Below, piece by piece: positions 55,166 through 64,000 of a DNA stretch of 64,000 bases (its first letter is position 1; every line of letters starts with the position of its first letter). The notes beneath the pieces were generated by a model. It was given only the letters and a program-made list of their open reading frames with translations, was not told the DNA's origin and searched no databases. A program made the translations under genes and the position numbers. Location of the stretch: the NCBI RefSeq assembly GCF_016909575.1, contig NZ_JAFBGA010000003.1:248001-312000 (forward strand). Direction: 5' to 3'. Source of the stretch: Streptomyces sp. HB132. GTDB lineage: Bacteria > Actinomycetota > Actinomycetes > Streptomycetales > Streptomycetaceae.

Positions 55166-55551
55166 ACGCTTCCCACCCGCTCCCGGCCGGGGCAGACCCG
55201 TCCCGCCGGTCGGACCGGGCCCACCCGGCCACTCGCGCCCCGCGCCCCGCGCCCGGAGCGGACCGGAGGCCGAGCATACGAAGCGCGGGTACGTCGTCCA
55301 CTCCAGGCGGGCGGGGCACGTCCGGCGGGCCCCCGCCCGGCCGCCCACCCGGCCCGCGGCGCGCTTTGCCATGCTCACCCGGCCCCCGCCCGGCGGCTCC
55401 TCCCCGCTTCCCCTCCCCCTGAGAGCACCTCAGCCCCTCCGGCGTTCGAGGAGCCGTGACCGGGTGGCGGAGCTTTCGGGTCACAGGAGGGGGCGAGCGG
55501 AAACGAGCCCCACGCAGCGGCCACCCCGCCCCCGCGCACAGGGCAGGCAAA
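55166..55551. other. Intergenic stretch between ileS and divIVA terminators
   Basis: About 390 bases with no reading frame I can support. It is GC-rich and holds the dispersed-repeat-like segment at 55429-55454; otherwise I see nothing. Confidence 0.6.
55429..55454. repeat. Streptomyces dispersed intergenic repeat-like segment
   Basis: The segment around CAGCCCCTCCGGCGTTCGAG matches, from memory, a short sequence common in Streptomyces intergenic regions (CCTCCGGCGTTTGAGGA and variants). Only one copy is in the window. Confidence 0.45.
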
Positions 55552-55589
55552 AGGGCCGGGCCCCGGGGAAAACCCCGGGGCCCGGCCCT
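55552..55589 (-). terminator. divIVA terminator
   Basis: A perfect 17-bp stem (55552-55568 with 55573-55589) with a 4-nt loop is followed on the minus strand by a short T-run, giving a rho-independent terminator 41 bases downstream of divIVA. Confidence 0.85.
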
Positions 55590-55629
55590 CAGCCTGCCGA
55601 CGGCTACGCGCTCAGCGAGCGCGAACCGC

Positions 55630-56796
55630 TCAGTTGTCGTCCTCGTCGATCAGGAACCCGCGCATCGGCGACGGCGCCTGCTGCATCGGCTGCGGCGCCT
55701 GCGGCCGTACCGGCGCCATCGGCTGCGTCATCGCGGGCGACATCTGCTGCTGGCCGCCACCGTACGACGGGCCACCGCCCATCGACTGGTTGCCACTGCC
55801 CATCTGCTGGTTGCCGTGACCACCGTGGTTGCCGCCCATGGTGTGCCCCATCGCACCCGCACCGGCCGGAGCCAGCGAGGGCGACGGCGGCAGCGAGGCA
55901 GCGGCGGGGGTCCGCGGCGGAGCCAGCGAGTCGTCGGACTGGGTCTCCAGCTGACGCAGCTGGCTCTCCAGGTAGGACTTCAGACGGGTCCGGTACTCGC
56001 GCTCGAAGCCACGCAGGTCCTCGACCTTGCGCTCCAGCGTCGCGCGGGCCGACTCCAGCGAGCCCATCGCCACGCGGTGCTTCTCCTGCGCGTCCCGCTC
56101 CAGGGCGTCCGCCTTGGCACGCGCGTCACGCTCGAGACCCTCGGCACGGCTGCGCGCCTCACCGACGATCTTGTTGGCCTCGGAGCGGGCCTCCGCGATC
56201 GCCTGGTCAGCGGTCTGCTGGGCGAGGGACAGGACACGGGCGGCGCTGTCGCCACCGGGGCCCTGACCGGGCTGCTGCATCTGCTGCTGCTGCTGCATCT
56301 GCTGCTGCTGCATCTGCTGCTGCATCTGCTGCTGCTGCTGCTGCGGAGCGTGACCGCCCATGGGGCCGCCCATCGGGCCGCCCTGCATCGGGCCAGGGCC
56401 GTGCGGGCCCTGCGGACCGGGACCGTGGCCGCCCTGAGGGCCATGGCCGCTGGGACCGGCAGGCAGCTGCGGAGCGCCACCGGGCAGCTGGGGGGGACCC
56501 ATCTGCGGGGGCTGCTGCTGCTGTACCGGCGGACCCGATATGGCGGCGGGCACCGGGGCCCCTGGCCGGTCCTGCTGCTCCGGGGGTTTGCGCATTCCCT
56601 GCTGCTGCTGGTTCTGCGCGGCCGCTCGCGTGGCGGCAGCCAGCTTGGCGCGCAGGTCCTCGTTCTCACGGAGCAGGCGTGTCAGCTCCGACTCGACCTC
56701 GTCGAGGAAGGCATCGACCTCGTCCTCGTCATAGCCTTCTCGGAGACGGACGGTCGTGAACTGCTTGTTCCGCACGTCCTCAGGGGTCAGCGGCAT
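55630..56796 (-). CDS. divIVA: Polar growth protein DivIVA (Wag31)
   Basis: DivIVA marks hyphal tips and recruits the wall-building machinery. The 388 aa protein has the conserved N-terminal lipid-binding domain ([40 protein letters not shown]). A long Pro/Gln/Gly-rich linker follows (about 65-195), with a Gln/Met tract encoded by CTG-type trinucleotide repeats at 56272-56344. The second coiled coil (about 205-290, [20 protein letters not shown]) precedes a Gly/Met/Gln-rich tail ending FLIDEDDN. The ATG at 56796 is chosen because MPLTPEDV is the family start. YggT and SepF genes precede it. Confidence 0.96.
   Translation of the reverse strand: MPLTPEDVRNKQFTTVRLREGYDEDEVDAFLDEVESELTRLLRENEDLRAKLAAATRAAAQNQQQQGMRKPPEQQDRPGAPVPAAISGPPVQQQQPPQMGPPQLPGGAPQLPAGPSGHGPQGGHGPGPQGPHGPGPMQGGPMGGPMGGHAPQQQQQQMQQQMQQQQMQQQQQMQQPGQGPGGDSAARVLSLAQQTADQAIAEARSEANKIVGEARSRAEGLERDARAKADALERDAQEKHRVAMGSLESARATLERKVEDLRGFEREYRTRLKSYLESQLRQLETQSDDSLAPPRTPAAASLPPSPSLAPAGAGAMGHTMGGNHGGHGNQQMGSGNQSMGGGPSYGGGQQQMSPAMTQPMAPVRPQAPQPMQQAPSPMRGFLIDEDDN
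56272..56344. repeat. CTG/CAT trinucleotide repeat tract inside divIVA
   Basis: Runs of CTG interrupted by CAT encode Gln runs interrupted by Met on the minus strand. The tract sits in the linker between the two coiled coils of DivIVA and is likely length-variable between strains. Confidence 0.8.
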
Positions 56797-56845
56797 CTCT
56801 TCTTCACCTCTACGTAGTCGTCGGCAGTCGGCAAGACCGTATCGT

Positions 56846-57142
56846 TCACACGCTGCTCGCAAGCTTGCCCACGAGGTTGAGCAGAATGTAGACGATGATC
56901 ATCAGAACGAAGAAGGACAGGTCAAGTGCCACGCCCCCGAGGCGCAACGGCGGTATGAACCGCCGCAGAAGCTTCAGCGGCGGATCGGTGACAGTGTAAG
57001 TGCCCTCGAGAACGACCATCATCGCCTTGCCTGGCTGCCATGAACGTGCGAACTGGAAGACGTAGTCCATGACCAGCCGGAAGATCAGCACGATGAGGAA
57101 ACACATCAGCGCGATATAGACCACATCCAGTGCGACGCCCAT
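56846..57142 (-). CDS. yggT: YggT-family membrane protein
   Basis: This 98 aa protein has two YggT-type hydrophobic segments ([20 protein letters not shown] and [18 protein letters not shown]) separated by a conserved [21 protein letters not shown] loop. The family is found next to sepF and divIVA in many Gram-positives and is linked to division or membrane organisation, with no defined reaction. The ATG at 57142 gives the usual length. Confidence 0.93.
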   Translation of the reverse strand: MGVALDVVYIALMCFLIVLIFRLVMDYVFQFARSWQPGKAMMVVLEGTYTVTDPPLKLLRRFIPPLRLGGVALDLSFFVLMIIVYILLNLVGKLASSV

Positions 57143-57211
57143 GTCCCGCGGTTCCCTCTCCCCTGGCTCTTGCAGCCCCCGGCCTCACGGCCGGTGTTGT
57201 TCCCGGTGTTC

Positions 57212-57823
57212 TCAGCTCTGGTTGAAGAACCCACCCTCTGCGATACGGGCCTTGTCCTCCGCCGTGACATCGACGTTAGCAGGCGACAACAGGAACACCT
57301 TCTGCGTCACACGTTCAATGCTGCCATGAAGACCGAAGACGAGTCCCGCGGCAAAGTCGACAAGTCGCTTCGCGTCCGTGTCGTCCATCTCCGTGAGATT
57401 CATGATCACCGGAGTGCCCTCACGGAAGTGTTCCCCGATGGTACGGGCCTCGTTGTAGGTCCTGGGGTGCAGCGTGGTGATCCGGTAGGGCTCACGCTCG
57501 GACACGACCTTGGGCATGATCACCGGTGCGTTCTTCTCCATGTTCGGGCGGTCAGGTGTGATGGATGCCACGGGTGCGATTCGGGCGGGTCGTCCGCTTT
57601 CCGCCGGGAGCTGAACCGGCTCCCGCGGTGCGGGCGGTTGTACCGATCGCACCGGTTCGTCCCGTTCCCGCTCGACCGGATGCGCGGGCTGATGCCGCCG
57701 CCGGTCACGCTCGGGCTCCGGCTCGGGTTCGAATTCGTCGTCGGGGTCGAACCCCGGACCGTCGTACCCATCGTCCTCCACGAGGCCGAGGTAGACCGCC
57801 ATCTTGCGCATCGCGCCGGCCAT
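57212..57823 (-). CDS. sepF: Cell division protein SepF
   Basis: SepF anchors FtsZ filaments to the membrane in Gram-positives that lack FtsA. The 203 aa protein starts [17 protein letters not shown], a short amphipathic membrane-binding helix. An acidic, Pro-rich linker follows (about 20-95), then the SepF core with [20 protein letters not shown] and [20 protein letters not shown]. The C-terminal [17 protein letters not shown] is the FtsZ-binding region. GGAGG lies 9 bases before the ATG at 57823. It is part of the ftsZ-linked gene group. Confidence 0.96.
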   Translation of the reverse strand: MAGAMRKMAVYLGLVEDDGYDGPGFDPDDEFEPEPEPERDRRRHQPAHPVERERDEPVRSVQPPAPREPVQLPAESGRPARIAPVASITPDRPNMEKNAPVIMPKVVSEREPYRITTLHPRTYNEARTIGEHFREGTPVIMNLTEMDDTDAKRLVDFAAGLVFGLHGSIERVTQKVFLLSPANVDVTAEDKARIAEGGFFNQS

Positions 57824-57949
57824 GCTCCGAGTCCTCCGCTCTGTGGTGGATCGGCATTCGTGTCACCAAGTGCCCGAGATCCACTCCGGCCAGTCCGCAT
57901 GAGCGGGAATGACCATATTTTCTGCTGTGGTCCGACTTGCTTCGCGACG

Positions 57950-58669
57950 TTACCCGAGCCGGGGTCGGACTCCGAGTACCGCCGTACCGACGCGTACATG
58001 TGTCGCCCCGGCCGCAACCGCGTCCTCGAGATCCGCGCTCATCCCAGCAGAGACCATGTTCGCAGCCGGATGGTTCCCGCGCAGGCGCGACGAGAATTCC
58101 ATCAGGCGGTCGAACGCGGCCCGTTGCCGGCCGGCGTAAGGACCGGCGAGCGGCGCGACGGTCATCAGGCCGTCGAGCCTGAGCCCCTCCGCCGCCTCGA
58201 CCGACGCGGCCAACTCCTCGATCATGTCCGGTGCGACGCCGCCCCGGTCGCCGCGCTCGCCGCTCTCGGCGTCGAGGGCGACCTGGATCAGGCAGCCGAG
58301 TTCACGCCCGCCCCCGACCGCCGCGGCCGAGAGCGCGTTGACCAGCTTCACCCGGTCCACCGACTGCACCACATCGGCATAACCGGCCACCGAGCGGACC
58401 TTGTTGGTCTGCAACTGTCCGACAAAGTGCCATGTGAGCGACAGATCCGCACAAGCCGCGGCTTTGGGGGCCGCGTCCTGGTCACGGTTCTCCGCGACCT
58501 GACGCACACCGAGTTCGTGCAGCATGCGCACATCGCTCGCGGGGTAGGTCTTGGTGACCACGACGAGGGTCACCTCTTCACGCTCGCGGCCGGCCGAGGC
58601 GCACGCGGAAGCGATGCGTTCCTCCACCTGTGCCAGGTTCGCCGCGAGTTGAGCCCTGCGATCCGTCAT
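57950..58669 (-). CDS. yggS: YggS-family PLP homeostasis protein
   Basis: YggS/PROSC proteins bind pyridoxal phosphate without known enzyme activity and balance PLP and amino/keto acid pools. The 239 aa TIM-barrel protein has the PLP lysine Lys40 in VVVTKTYPASDV, HFVGQLQTNKVRSVAG, and the phosphate-binding SAGMSADLEDAVAAGATHVR. It follows pgeF by 6 bases on the same strand. The ATG at 58669 gives the family length. Confidence 0.94.
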   Translation of the reverse strand: MTDRRAQLAANLAQVEERIASACASAGREREEVTLVVVTKTYPASDVRMLHELGVRQVAENRDQDAAPKAAACADLSLTWHFVGQLQTNKVRSVAGYADVVQSVDRVKLVNALSAAAVGGGRELGCLIQVALDAESGERGDRGGVAPDMIEELAASVEAAEGLRLDGLMTVAPLAGPYAGRQRAAFDRLMEFSSRLRGNHPAANMVSAGMSADLEDAVAAGATHVRVGTAVLGVRPRLG

Positions 58670-58675
58670 GTCCTA

Positions 58676-59437
58676 TCAGTCCAACCAGACATATCCGGCG
58701 AGCCGTCCCGTGGTGCGGTCGCGGCGGTACGAGAAGTGGTCGCCTGATTCCAGGGTGCAGAACGGCGAGGCGTGCCGGTCCGCGACGCCGAGCTCGTCGA
58801 GCTGGGCGTGGACTCCGGCCGTGACGTCCACCGCGGGCGTTCCCCAGCTGGTCTCCGACCACGAGGCGGGGACGGTCCCGGCGACGTCGGCGCGCATTTC
58901 TTCCGGAACCTCGTAGCACCGCCCGCAGACGGCCGGTCCGGTGTGCGCGACGATCCGTGACGGCACGGCGCCGAGCGCGACCATGGCCTCGACCGTGGCC
59001 GGGACGACTCCCGCCACCAGACCGGGCCGTCCCGCGTGGGCGGCCGCGATCACACCGGCCGCAGGATCGGCCAGCAGCACGGGTGTGCAGTCTGCGGTGA
59101 GCACCGCGAGCGGGAGCCCGCGGCGCGCCGTCACCACCGCGTCCACGGCGGGAATGCCCGAGGTGCCGGAGGTCTCGCCCCAGGGGCCCTCGACCACGGC
59201 GACGTCACGCCCGTGCACCTGGTTCATCCAGACCACCAGGGCCGGGTCGAGACCGAGGGAACGGGCAGCGCGCGCACGGTTCGCGCGGACGGCGGCGGGG
59301 TCGTCGCCGACCGCGCCGCCGAGGTTGAGCTCCTCGTACGGAACGGCGCTCACTCCACCCCACCTGTCGGTGAAGGCGAAATGGGCGCCGCCCGCCGAAG
59401 ACTCCGCGGCTTTCACCGCGTGCTGCGGACCTATCAC
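58676..59437 (-). CDS. pgeF: Peptidoglycan editing factor PgeF (YfiH)
   Basis: PgeF removes wrongly incorporated L-Ser from peptidoglycan precursors and was formerly annotated as laccase or polyphenol oxidase. The 253 aa protein has the zinc and active-site residues His75 in MNQVHGRDV, Cys117 in [12 protein letters not shown] and His134 in [10 protein letters not shown]. The usual WRGL after HAG is RPGL here, a change I associate with actinobacterial members. The GTG start overlaps the ftsZ stop (GTGA at 59434-59437). Confidence 0.93.
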   Translation of the reverse strand: MIGPQHAVKAAESSAGGAHFAFTDRWGGVSAVPYEELNLGGAVGDDPAAVRANRARAARSLGLDPALVVWMNQVHGRDVAVVEGPWGETSGTSGIPAVDAVVTARRGLPLAVLTADCTPVLLADPAAGVIAAAHAGRPGLVAGVVPATVEAMVALGAVPSRIVAHTGPAVCGRCYEVPEEMRADVAGTVPASWSETSWGTPAVDVTAGVHAQLDELGVADRHASPFCTLESGDHFSYRRDRTTGRLAGYVWLD

Positions 59438-60648
59438 TTCAAGAAGTCCGGTACGTCCAGCTCTTCGGCCTGGGTGTCCTGGTAGGGACGGGCCGTCGGG
59501 ACGTGCGGCGGGGAGACCGGCGGCTGCACGGCCTCGCTCGCCACCGGCGCCGGCTCGGCAGGCGCCTGGGGCTCCTCGCGCGGGGGCACGGAGCCCAGCC
59601 CGCCGGTCTGGCGCGCCGGTTCCGAGGTGCGGGCCGGCGGGGCCGGCTCCTCGCGCTTGCCGGCTCCCGCGCCGAGGACGTTCTCCCGGCGGGCCGGCGG
59701 CTGTCCGCCGTCGAAGCCCGCGGCGATGACGGTGACCCGTACCTCGTCGCCCAGCGCGTCGTCGATGACCGCGCCGAAGATGATGTTCGCCTCGGGGTGG
59801 GCCGCCTCACTCACCAGCTGCGCGGCCTCGTTGATCTCGAAGAGACCGAGGTCACTGCCGCCGGAGATGGAGAGCAGGACACCGCGGGCGCCGTCGATGG
59901 ACGCCTCGAGGAGCGGCGAGGAGATCGCCATCTCCGCGGCGGCCACCGCGCGGTCGTCGCCGCGGGCGGAACCGATCCCCATGAGCGCCGATCCGGCCTC
60001 GGACATGACCGACTTGACGTCGGCGAAGTCGAGGTTGATCAGACCCGGGGTCGTGATGAGGTCGGTGATGCCCTGGACACCCGAGAGCAGCACCTGGTCG
60101 GCCGACTTGAACGCGTCGAGCACGCTGACCTGGCGGTCCGAGATGGACAGCAGCCGGTCGTTGGGAATGACGATGAGGGTGTCGACCTCTTCGCGGAGCT
60201 CGGCGATGCCGTCCTCCGCCTGGTTCGCCCGCCGCCGGCCCTCGAAGGTGAACGGCCGGGTGACCACACCGATCGTCAGGGCGCCCAGCGAGCGCGCGAT
60301 GTTGGCGACGACGGGTGCTCCGCCGGTGCCTGTGCCGCCGCCTTCACCGGCGGTGACGAAGACCATGTCGGCCCCCTTGAGGACCTCCTCGATCTCCTCA
60401 CGGTGGTCCTCTGCCGCCTTACGACCGACGGCCGGGTTCGCCCCGGCGCCGAGGCCGCGGGTGAGTTCACGGCCGACGTCGAGCTTGACGTCGGCGTCGC
60501 TCATCAACAGTGCTTGCGCATCGGTGTTGATCGCGATGAACTCGACGCCCTTGAGACCGACCTCGATCATTCGGTTGATGGCATTGACACCACCGCCGCC
60601 GACACCGATGACCTTGATGACTGCGAGGTAGTTCTGCGGTGCTGCCAC
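59434..60648 (-). CDS. ftsZ: Cell division GTPase FtsZ
   Basis: FtsZ polymerises into rings that direct septation; in Streptomyces it is needed for septa and spores rather than viability. The 404 aa protein has [17 protein letters not shown] at the N-terminus and the tubulin signature GGGTGTG at residues 103-109. The C-terminal variable linker is Pro/Ala-rich, ending in the conserved tail [11 protein letters not shown] that binds SepF and other partners. The GTG at 60648 has GAGAGG 8 bases upstream. Confidence 0.98.
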   Translation of the reverse strand: MAAPQNYLAVIKVIGVGGGGVNAINRMIEVGLKGVEFIAINTDAQALLMSDADVKLDVGRELTRGLGAGANPAVGRKAAEDHREEIEEVLKGADMVFVTAGEGGGTGTGGAPVVANIARSLGALTIGVVTRPFTFEGRRRANQAEDGIAELREEVDTLIVIPNDRLLSISDRQVSVLDAFKSADQVLLSGVQGITDLITTPGLINLDFADVKSVMSEAGSALMGIGSARGDDRAVAAAEMAISSPLLEASIDGARGVLLSISGGSDLGLFEINEAAQLVSEAAHPEANIIFGAVIDDALGDEVRVTVIAAGFDGGQPPARRENVLGAGAGKREEPAPPARTSEPARQTGGLGSVPPREEPQAPAEPAPVASEAVQPPVSPPHVPTARPYQDTQAEELDVPDFLK

Positions 60649-60924
60649 GTCGAAGGCCTCTCGCCTCGAGTTACGTGTCGTCGCTTCGCGGTAGTCCCGC
60701 CGCGACGACGGATGCCGATTGGGTCGGTCCGGATGCCGACCCAAACCCTGACGTTGAAGTACAGGGTTACCAGTGTGTCTGCTTCTTGGACTCTTCCGAA
60801 CAGGACACTAAGTCGACAAGTGGCGCACGTTCAACGAACACGCCGAACCTCCCGTTTTTCTTTTCACCCTATGTGATCACCCGTAGCGCTGACCAACCAG
60901 GGGGCTGGCCAGGCCAAACGCGCG
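60649..60924 (-). promoter_or_regulatory. ftsZ upstream region with two inverted repeats
   Basis: This 276-base gap between ftsQ and ftsZ is longer than other gaps in the cluster. In studied Streptomyces it holds several ftsZ promoters, including a sporulation-controlled one. I see a 9-bp hairpin (60719-60727 with 60736-60744) and an adjacent 7-bp repeat (60744-60750 with 60762-60768). Promoter positions cannot be fixed from the sequence alone. Confidence 0.6.
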
Positions 60925-61719
60925 TCAACTCTTCGACACCGCAGGGGCGGTGGGTGCACTCACGTCGAAGTGTCCTGCTTTGGGTGAGGCCTTCATGAGA
61001 GCGGTGAGCACCCGCGCCTTCACGGGCCCCTCCTCACTACTGCCCCACATCACCGTGCGGCCACGGGTCAGTTCCAGAACCGCGGAGTCGTACGAGGTGA
61101 CCCGCACGGTCTCGGTCTCCCCTGCCACCTTGCCCGGCAGGTCTCCCGCGACCCGGACCGCCTCCCGCAGCAGACGGTCACCGCCGAAGCGCCGCAGGCT
61201 CGCCGACCGGACGGGCGCCAACTCCAGGAGCGGCACGTGCGGGGGCGCTTTGTCCACGGTTGCGAAGCGAACACCTTTCGCGTCCACTTCAATGAACTTC
61301 TCGCCCTTTTCCACCAACAGGACCGGCTTTCGTTCGGTCACTTTAAGACTGACACCGTGCGGCCATGACCGTACGACATCCACCGAGTCGACACGAGGCA
61401 ACTTCTGGCGCAACCGGTCCGCGATCGCGTCCGTGTCCACGGAGACCAGCGGAGACCCGACGGGGGCCACCGCGGCGGCCGCCACCTCCTCCCGGGTCAG
61501 GACGTCGGTGCCGGAGACCGCCACCTCCTCCAGCCTCAGCCAGGACGAGCCGTAGAGCACCCAGACCGTGACCGCCGCGGTCAGCACGAGGCCGGACGCG
61601 GCCAGCAGCAGCCGCATACGGCCCGTCATCCGGCGCCCCTCGGGGCCGATGTGCGGCGGGCGGGCCGGGGTGTCGGCCCGCCCGGCCTCGCCGCGCTGGG
61701 CGGTCGTCGGTCCGGCCAC
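60925..61719 (-). CDS. ftsQ: Cell division protein FtsQ
   Basis: FtsQ links division proteins (FtsB, FtsL) to the septal synthase. The 264 aa bitopic protein has a basic cytoplasmic tail, a membrane segment around MRLLLAASGLVLTAAVTVWV, and then a POTRA domain beginning LRLEEVAVSGTDVLTREEV. The FtsQ domain includes VVRSWPHGVSLKVTERKPVL and YDSAVLELTRGRTVMWG. The GTG at 61719 has AAGGAG at 5 bases; longer in-frame sequence to 61959 overlaps murG. Confidence 0.95.
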   Translation of the reverse strand: MAGPTTAQRGEAGRADTPARPPHIGPEGRRMTGRMRLLLAASGLVLTAAVTVWVLYGSSWLRLEEVAVSGTDVLTREEVAAAAVAPVGSPLVSVDTDAIADRLRQKLPRVDSVDVVRSWPHGVSLKVTERKPVLLVEKGEKFIEVDAKGVRFATVDKAPPHVPLLELAPVRSASLRRFGGDRLLREAVRVAGDLPGKVAGETETVRVTSYDSAVLELTRGRTVMWGSSEEGPVKARVLTALMKASPKAGHFDVSAPTAPAVSKS

Positions 61720-61768
61720 GCTCGCTCCTTCACCGGACCCGGGGCGTGCGCCCCGGGTCCGTGCCACG

Positions 61769-62863
61769 TCACGCCTGGCGGCGTGCGGCAATCGCCTCGT
61801 ACACCATGCCGACGAGGAGGTCGTCGGCGTCCCGTCGCCCGAACTCAGCGGCGGCACGGGACATCTCGTACAGCCGGTGCGGGTCCGCGAGCACCGGAAG
61901 GACGTTCTCCTGCACCCATTCCGGGGTGAGCGCCGCGTCGTCCACCAGCAGTCCGCCACCGGCGTTGACCACCGGCTGGGCGTTCAGCCGCTGTTCGCCG
62001 TTGCCGATGGGCAACGGGACGTAGGCGGCGGGCAGCCCGACGGCGGAGAGTTCGGCGACGGTCATCGCGCCCGCGCGGCAGAGCATCATGTCGGCCGCGG
62101 CGTACGCGAGGTCCATCCGGTCCACGTACGGTACCGGGATGTAGGGCGGCATTCCGGGCATGTTGTCGATACGCGGCAATTCGTTCTTCGGACCGACCAC
62201 ATGGAGGATCTGGATTCCTGACCGCTGGAGCAGCGGCGCGATCCGCGTGACCACCTCGTTGAGGTGGCGGGCGCCCTGCGAACCGCCGGAGACGAGCAGC
62301 GTCGGCAGGTTGGGGTCCAGGCCGAAGGCGGCACGCGCCTCCGGGCGGACCCGGGCCCGGTCGAGGGTGGCGATGGTCCGGCGCAACGGGATGCCGATGT
62401 ACCGGGCACCGCGCAGCTTGCTGTCGGGGGTGGAGACGGCGACCCCGTGGGCGTACCGCGAACCGACCTTGTTGGCCAGGCCCGGCCGCGCGTTGGCCTC
62501 ATGGACGACGATCGGGACCCCGGCGCGCTTGGCCGCGAGATAGCCGGGCAGGGCGACGTAGCCGCCGAAGCCGACCACGCAGTCCGCCTTGGTCCGCTCG
62601 AGGATCTGCTCGGCGGCCTTGATGGTGCCGCGGAGCCGTCCCGGGACGGTGATCAGCTCGGGTGTGGGCTTGCGCGGCAGCGGTACGGCGGGGATCAGTG
62701 CCAGCTCGTACCCCCGCTCGGGTACGAGCCTGGTCTCGAGTCCGCGCTCCGTGCCGAGGGCAGTGATTCCCACGGTCGGGTCCTGCCTCCGCAGGGCGTC
62801 TGCGAGGGCAAGCGCGGGCTCGATGTGCCCGGCGGTCCCCCCGCCGGCGAGTACGACATGCAC
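61769..62863 (-). CDS. murG: UDP-GlcNAc transferase MurG
   Basis: MurG adds GlcNAc to lipid I to make lipid II at the cytoplasmic face of the membrane. The 364 aa GT-B enzyme has GGGTAGH at residues 7-13, [19 protein letters not shown] and [15 protein letters not shown]. The donor site [18 protein letters not shown] with the conserved Glu, and the [10 protein letters not shown] segment, complete the signatures. The start is GTG. ftsW ends 6 bases upstream and ftsQ follows after 49 bases. Confidence 0.97.
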   Translation of the reverse strand: MHVVLAGGGTAGHIEPALALADALRRQDPTVGITALGTERGLETRLVPERGYELALIPAVPLPRKPTPELITVPGRLRGTIKAAEQILERTKADCVVGFGGYVALPGYLAAKRAGVPIVVHEANARPGLANKVGSRYAHGVAVSTPDSKLRGARYIGIPLRRTIATLDRARVRPEARAAFGLDPNLPTLLVSGGSQGARHLNEVVTRIAPLLQRSGIQILHVVGPKNELPRIDNMPGMPPYIPVPYVDRMDLAYAAADMMLCRAGAMTVAELSAVGLPAAYVPLPIGNGEQRLNAQPVVNAGGGLLVDDAALTPEWVQENVLPVLADPHRLYEMSRAAAEFGRRDADDLLVGMVYEAIAARRQA

Positions 62864-62869
62864 CGAAAT

Positions 62870-64000
62870 TCACCGCTCTCCGGACGGACGCTTCATGACG
62901 CGCCGTCTCATCGTCTTCCATCTGACCCCGGGCCTCCGCATGGCCAGGGCCGCTCTCGCCGCAGGGTCCTCCCGCGCGAAGGCGATCATGAGCCCTACGG
63001 CGAACATGGTCGGCAGCAGGGCCGAGCCCCCGTACGAGAACAGCGGCAGCGGGACACCGGCGATCGGCAACAGGCCGAGCACCGCACCGATGTTGATCAC
63101 GGCCTGCGCCGTGATCCAGGTGGTCACGCCTCCCGCTGCGTACCTCACGAAGGGGTCCTCCGTGCGTCCGGCCACGCGGATACCCGCATAGCCTAGAGCC
63201 GCGAAGAGGGCCAGTACCGACAGCGTCCCCGCCAGGCCCAGTTCCTCCCCGGTGATGGCGAAGATGAAGTCGGTGTGCGGCTCGGGAAGTTGACCCCATT
63301 TTTCCACACTCGCGCCGAGTCCGGAACCGAACCATCCGCCGGACGCCAGAGCGTAGATTCCGTGCACCGCCTGCCAGCACGAGTCGCCGGGGCCGGGCTC
63401 GGACGCGCCGATGCAGCCGAGCCGGGACATCCGGTTGGGGCTGGTCTTGATGAGGAGGAATCCGATGAGACCGGCGAAGGCGAGCACTCCGGCGAAGAGC
63501 CGGGTCGGAGCGCCGGCGAGCCAGAGGAGGCCGAACAGGATCGCGGTGAGGATGATCGCGGTGCCCATGTCGCCGCCGAGCATGATCAGTCCGAGCAGCA
63601 TGAAGGCGACCGGCACCAGCGGCACCAGCATGTGCTTCCACTGGGCCAGCAGCCGCTTGTCCTGTTTCCGGGCGAGCAGGTCCGCGCCCCAGAGGATGAG
63701 CGCGAGCTTTCCGAACTCGCTGGGCTGGAGCTGGAAGGGGCCGCCGAGATAGATCCAGTTCTGGTTGCCGTTGACCGACATCCCTATCCCCGGGATCTGG
63801 ACCAGGACCATCAGGAAGACGGTGCCGGCGAGCAGCGGGTAGGCCAGTGCCCGGTGGAGTTTGAGGGGCATCCTGGAGGCCGCCAGCATCAGCCCGGCGC
63901 CGATCACGGCCGCGATGAACTGCTTGCGGAAGAAGTAGGTGCTGGGCCTGGAGAGCTCCAACGCCTTGATCATCGAGGCGGAGTAGACCATGACGAGGCC
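62870..64000 (-). CDS. ftsW: Septal glycosyltransferase FtsW (5' end outside window)
   Basis: FtsW polymerises lipid II at the septum together with a class B PBP. The frame continues through the window edge (upstream codons read GLVMVYSAS), so the start is missing. Ten-segment SEDS features are visible: QPSEFGKLALILWGADLLAR, LMLGGDMGTAIILTAILFG, the large extracellular loop with GGWFGSGLGASVEKW, HTDFIFAITGEELGLAG and the late AGVPLPLFSYGGSALLPTM. The C-terminal tail is basic. It is directly followed by murG. Confidence 0.97.
   Translation of the reverse strand, partial: GLVMVYSASMIKALELSRPSTYFFRKQFIAAVIGAGLMLAASRMPLKLHRALAYPLLAGTVFLMVLVQIPGIGMSVNGNQNWIYLGGPFQLQPSEFGKLALILWGADLLARKQDKRLLAQWKHMLVPLVPVAFMLLGLIMLGGDMGTAIILTAILFGLLWLAGAPTRLFAGVLAFAGLIGFLLIKTSPNRMSRLGCIGASEPGPGDSCWQAVHGIYALASGGWFGSGLGASVEKWGQLPEPHTDFIFAITGEELGLAGTLSVLALFAALGYAGIRVAGRTEDPFVRYAAGGVTTWITAQAVINIGAVLGLLPIAGVPLPLFSYGGSALLPTMFAVGLMIAFAREDPAARAALAMRRPGVRWKTMRRRVMKRPSGER

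Noticed and set aside
51766..55224. 1152 aa open frame antisense to ileS
   Set aside because: It is a shadow frame created by high third-position GC. The opposite strand encodes an unmistakable IleRS with normal codon bias, and the antisense translation has no family signature.
56272..56344. Possible CRISPR array from regular short repeats
   Set aside because: The repeats are trinucleotides in frame with DivIVA and have no spacers.

Overview
The window is chromosomal DNA of a Streptomyces species or a very close actinomycete. The evidence is the very high GC content with strong third-position GC bias, frequent GTG starts, and an order of core genes (lgt, trp cluster, his cluster, dnaE, phoD, lspA, ileS, divIVA, sepF, ftsZ, ftsQ, murG, ftsW) that matches the well known core region of Streptomyces chromosomes. 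I see no tRNA, rRNA, transposase, phage gene or CRISPR array.

Positions 1-2900 hold the end of a co-directional operon (ribokinase-like sugar kinase, class III CoA-transferase, CitE-like lyase). On the minus strand, 3043-11916 is a lgt / DsbA-like / tryptophan block: hisI, trpE, three small membrane proteins (TIGR02234 type, HGxxPAAW type, DUF2752 type), trpC, trpM, trpB and trpA. trpD, trpG and trpF are absent; the trpF reaction is probably supplied by priA further on. 12002-20742 is a more variable stretch: a mycothiol-type DinB-like protein, a sodium:solute symporter with a PucR-like regulator, a large LuxR-family ATPase regulator, an alpha/beta hydrolase and a secreted cutinase resembling PET hydrolases. 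20933-26647 is a tightly overlapped histidine operon (hisD-hisC-hisB-55 aa membrane peptide-hisH-priA-ridA-hisF).

26809-36224 carries less characterised genes: a beta-helix membrane protein, a helical-repeat protein, a LON-domain protein, a YbaK deacylase, a DksA/TraR protein, CsbD, DUF2567, an ABC-2 exporter, an NYN-domain protein and a 59 aa peptide. 36306-39842 is dnaE. 40064-48267 holds DUF2252, a membrane protein, a second DsbA-like protein, PhoD, a small hydrolase, an MscS channel and a Na+/H+ antiporter. 48378-51387 is a GNAT / rluD / lspA / TraR group.

51675-64000 is the division and wall region. A T-box leader precedes ileS, whose class I signature is altered to GxHH. On the minus strand follow divIVA, yggT, sepF, yggS, pgeF, ftsZ, ftsQ, murG and the 3' part of ftsW, which runs off the window; these genes build the polar growth and septation machinery and its lipid II supply.

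Most of the window is conserved core genome. The items most worth a second look are the altered IleRS signature with its T-box, the PET-hydrolase-like cutinase and the palindrome before it, the small membrane proteins embedded in the trp and his operons, the LuxR-ATPase with a degenerate Walker A motif, and a TraR protein that has lost a zinc ligand.
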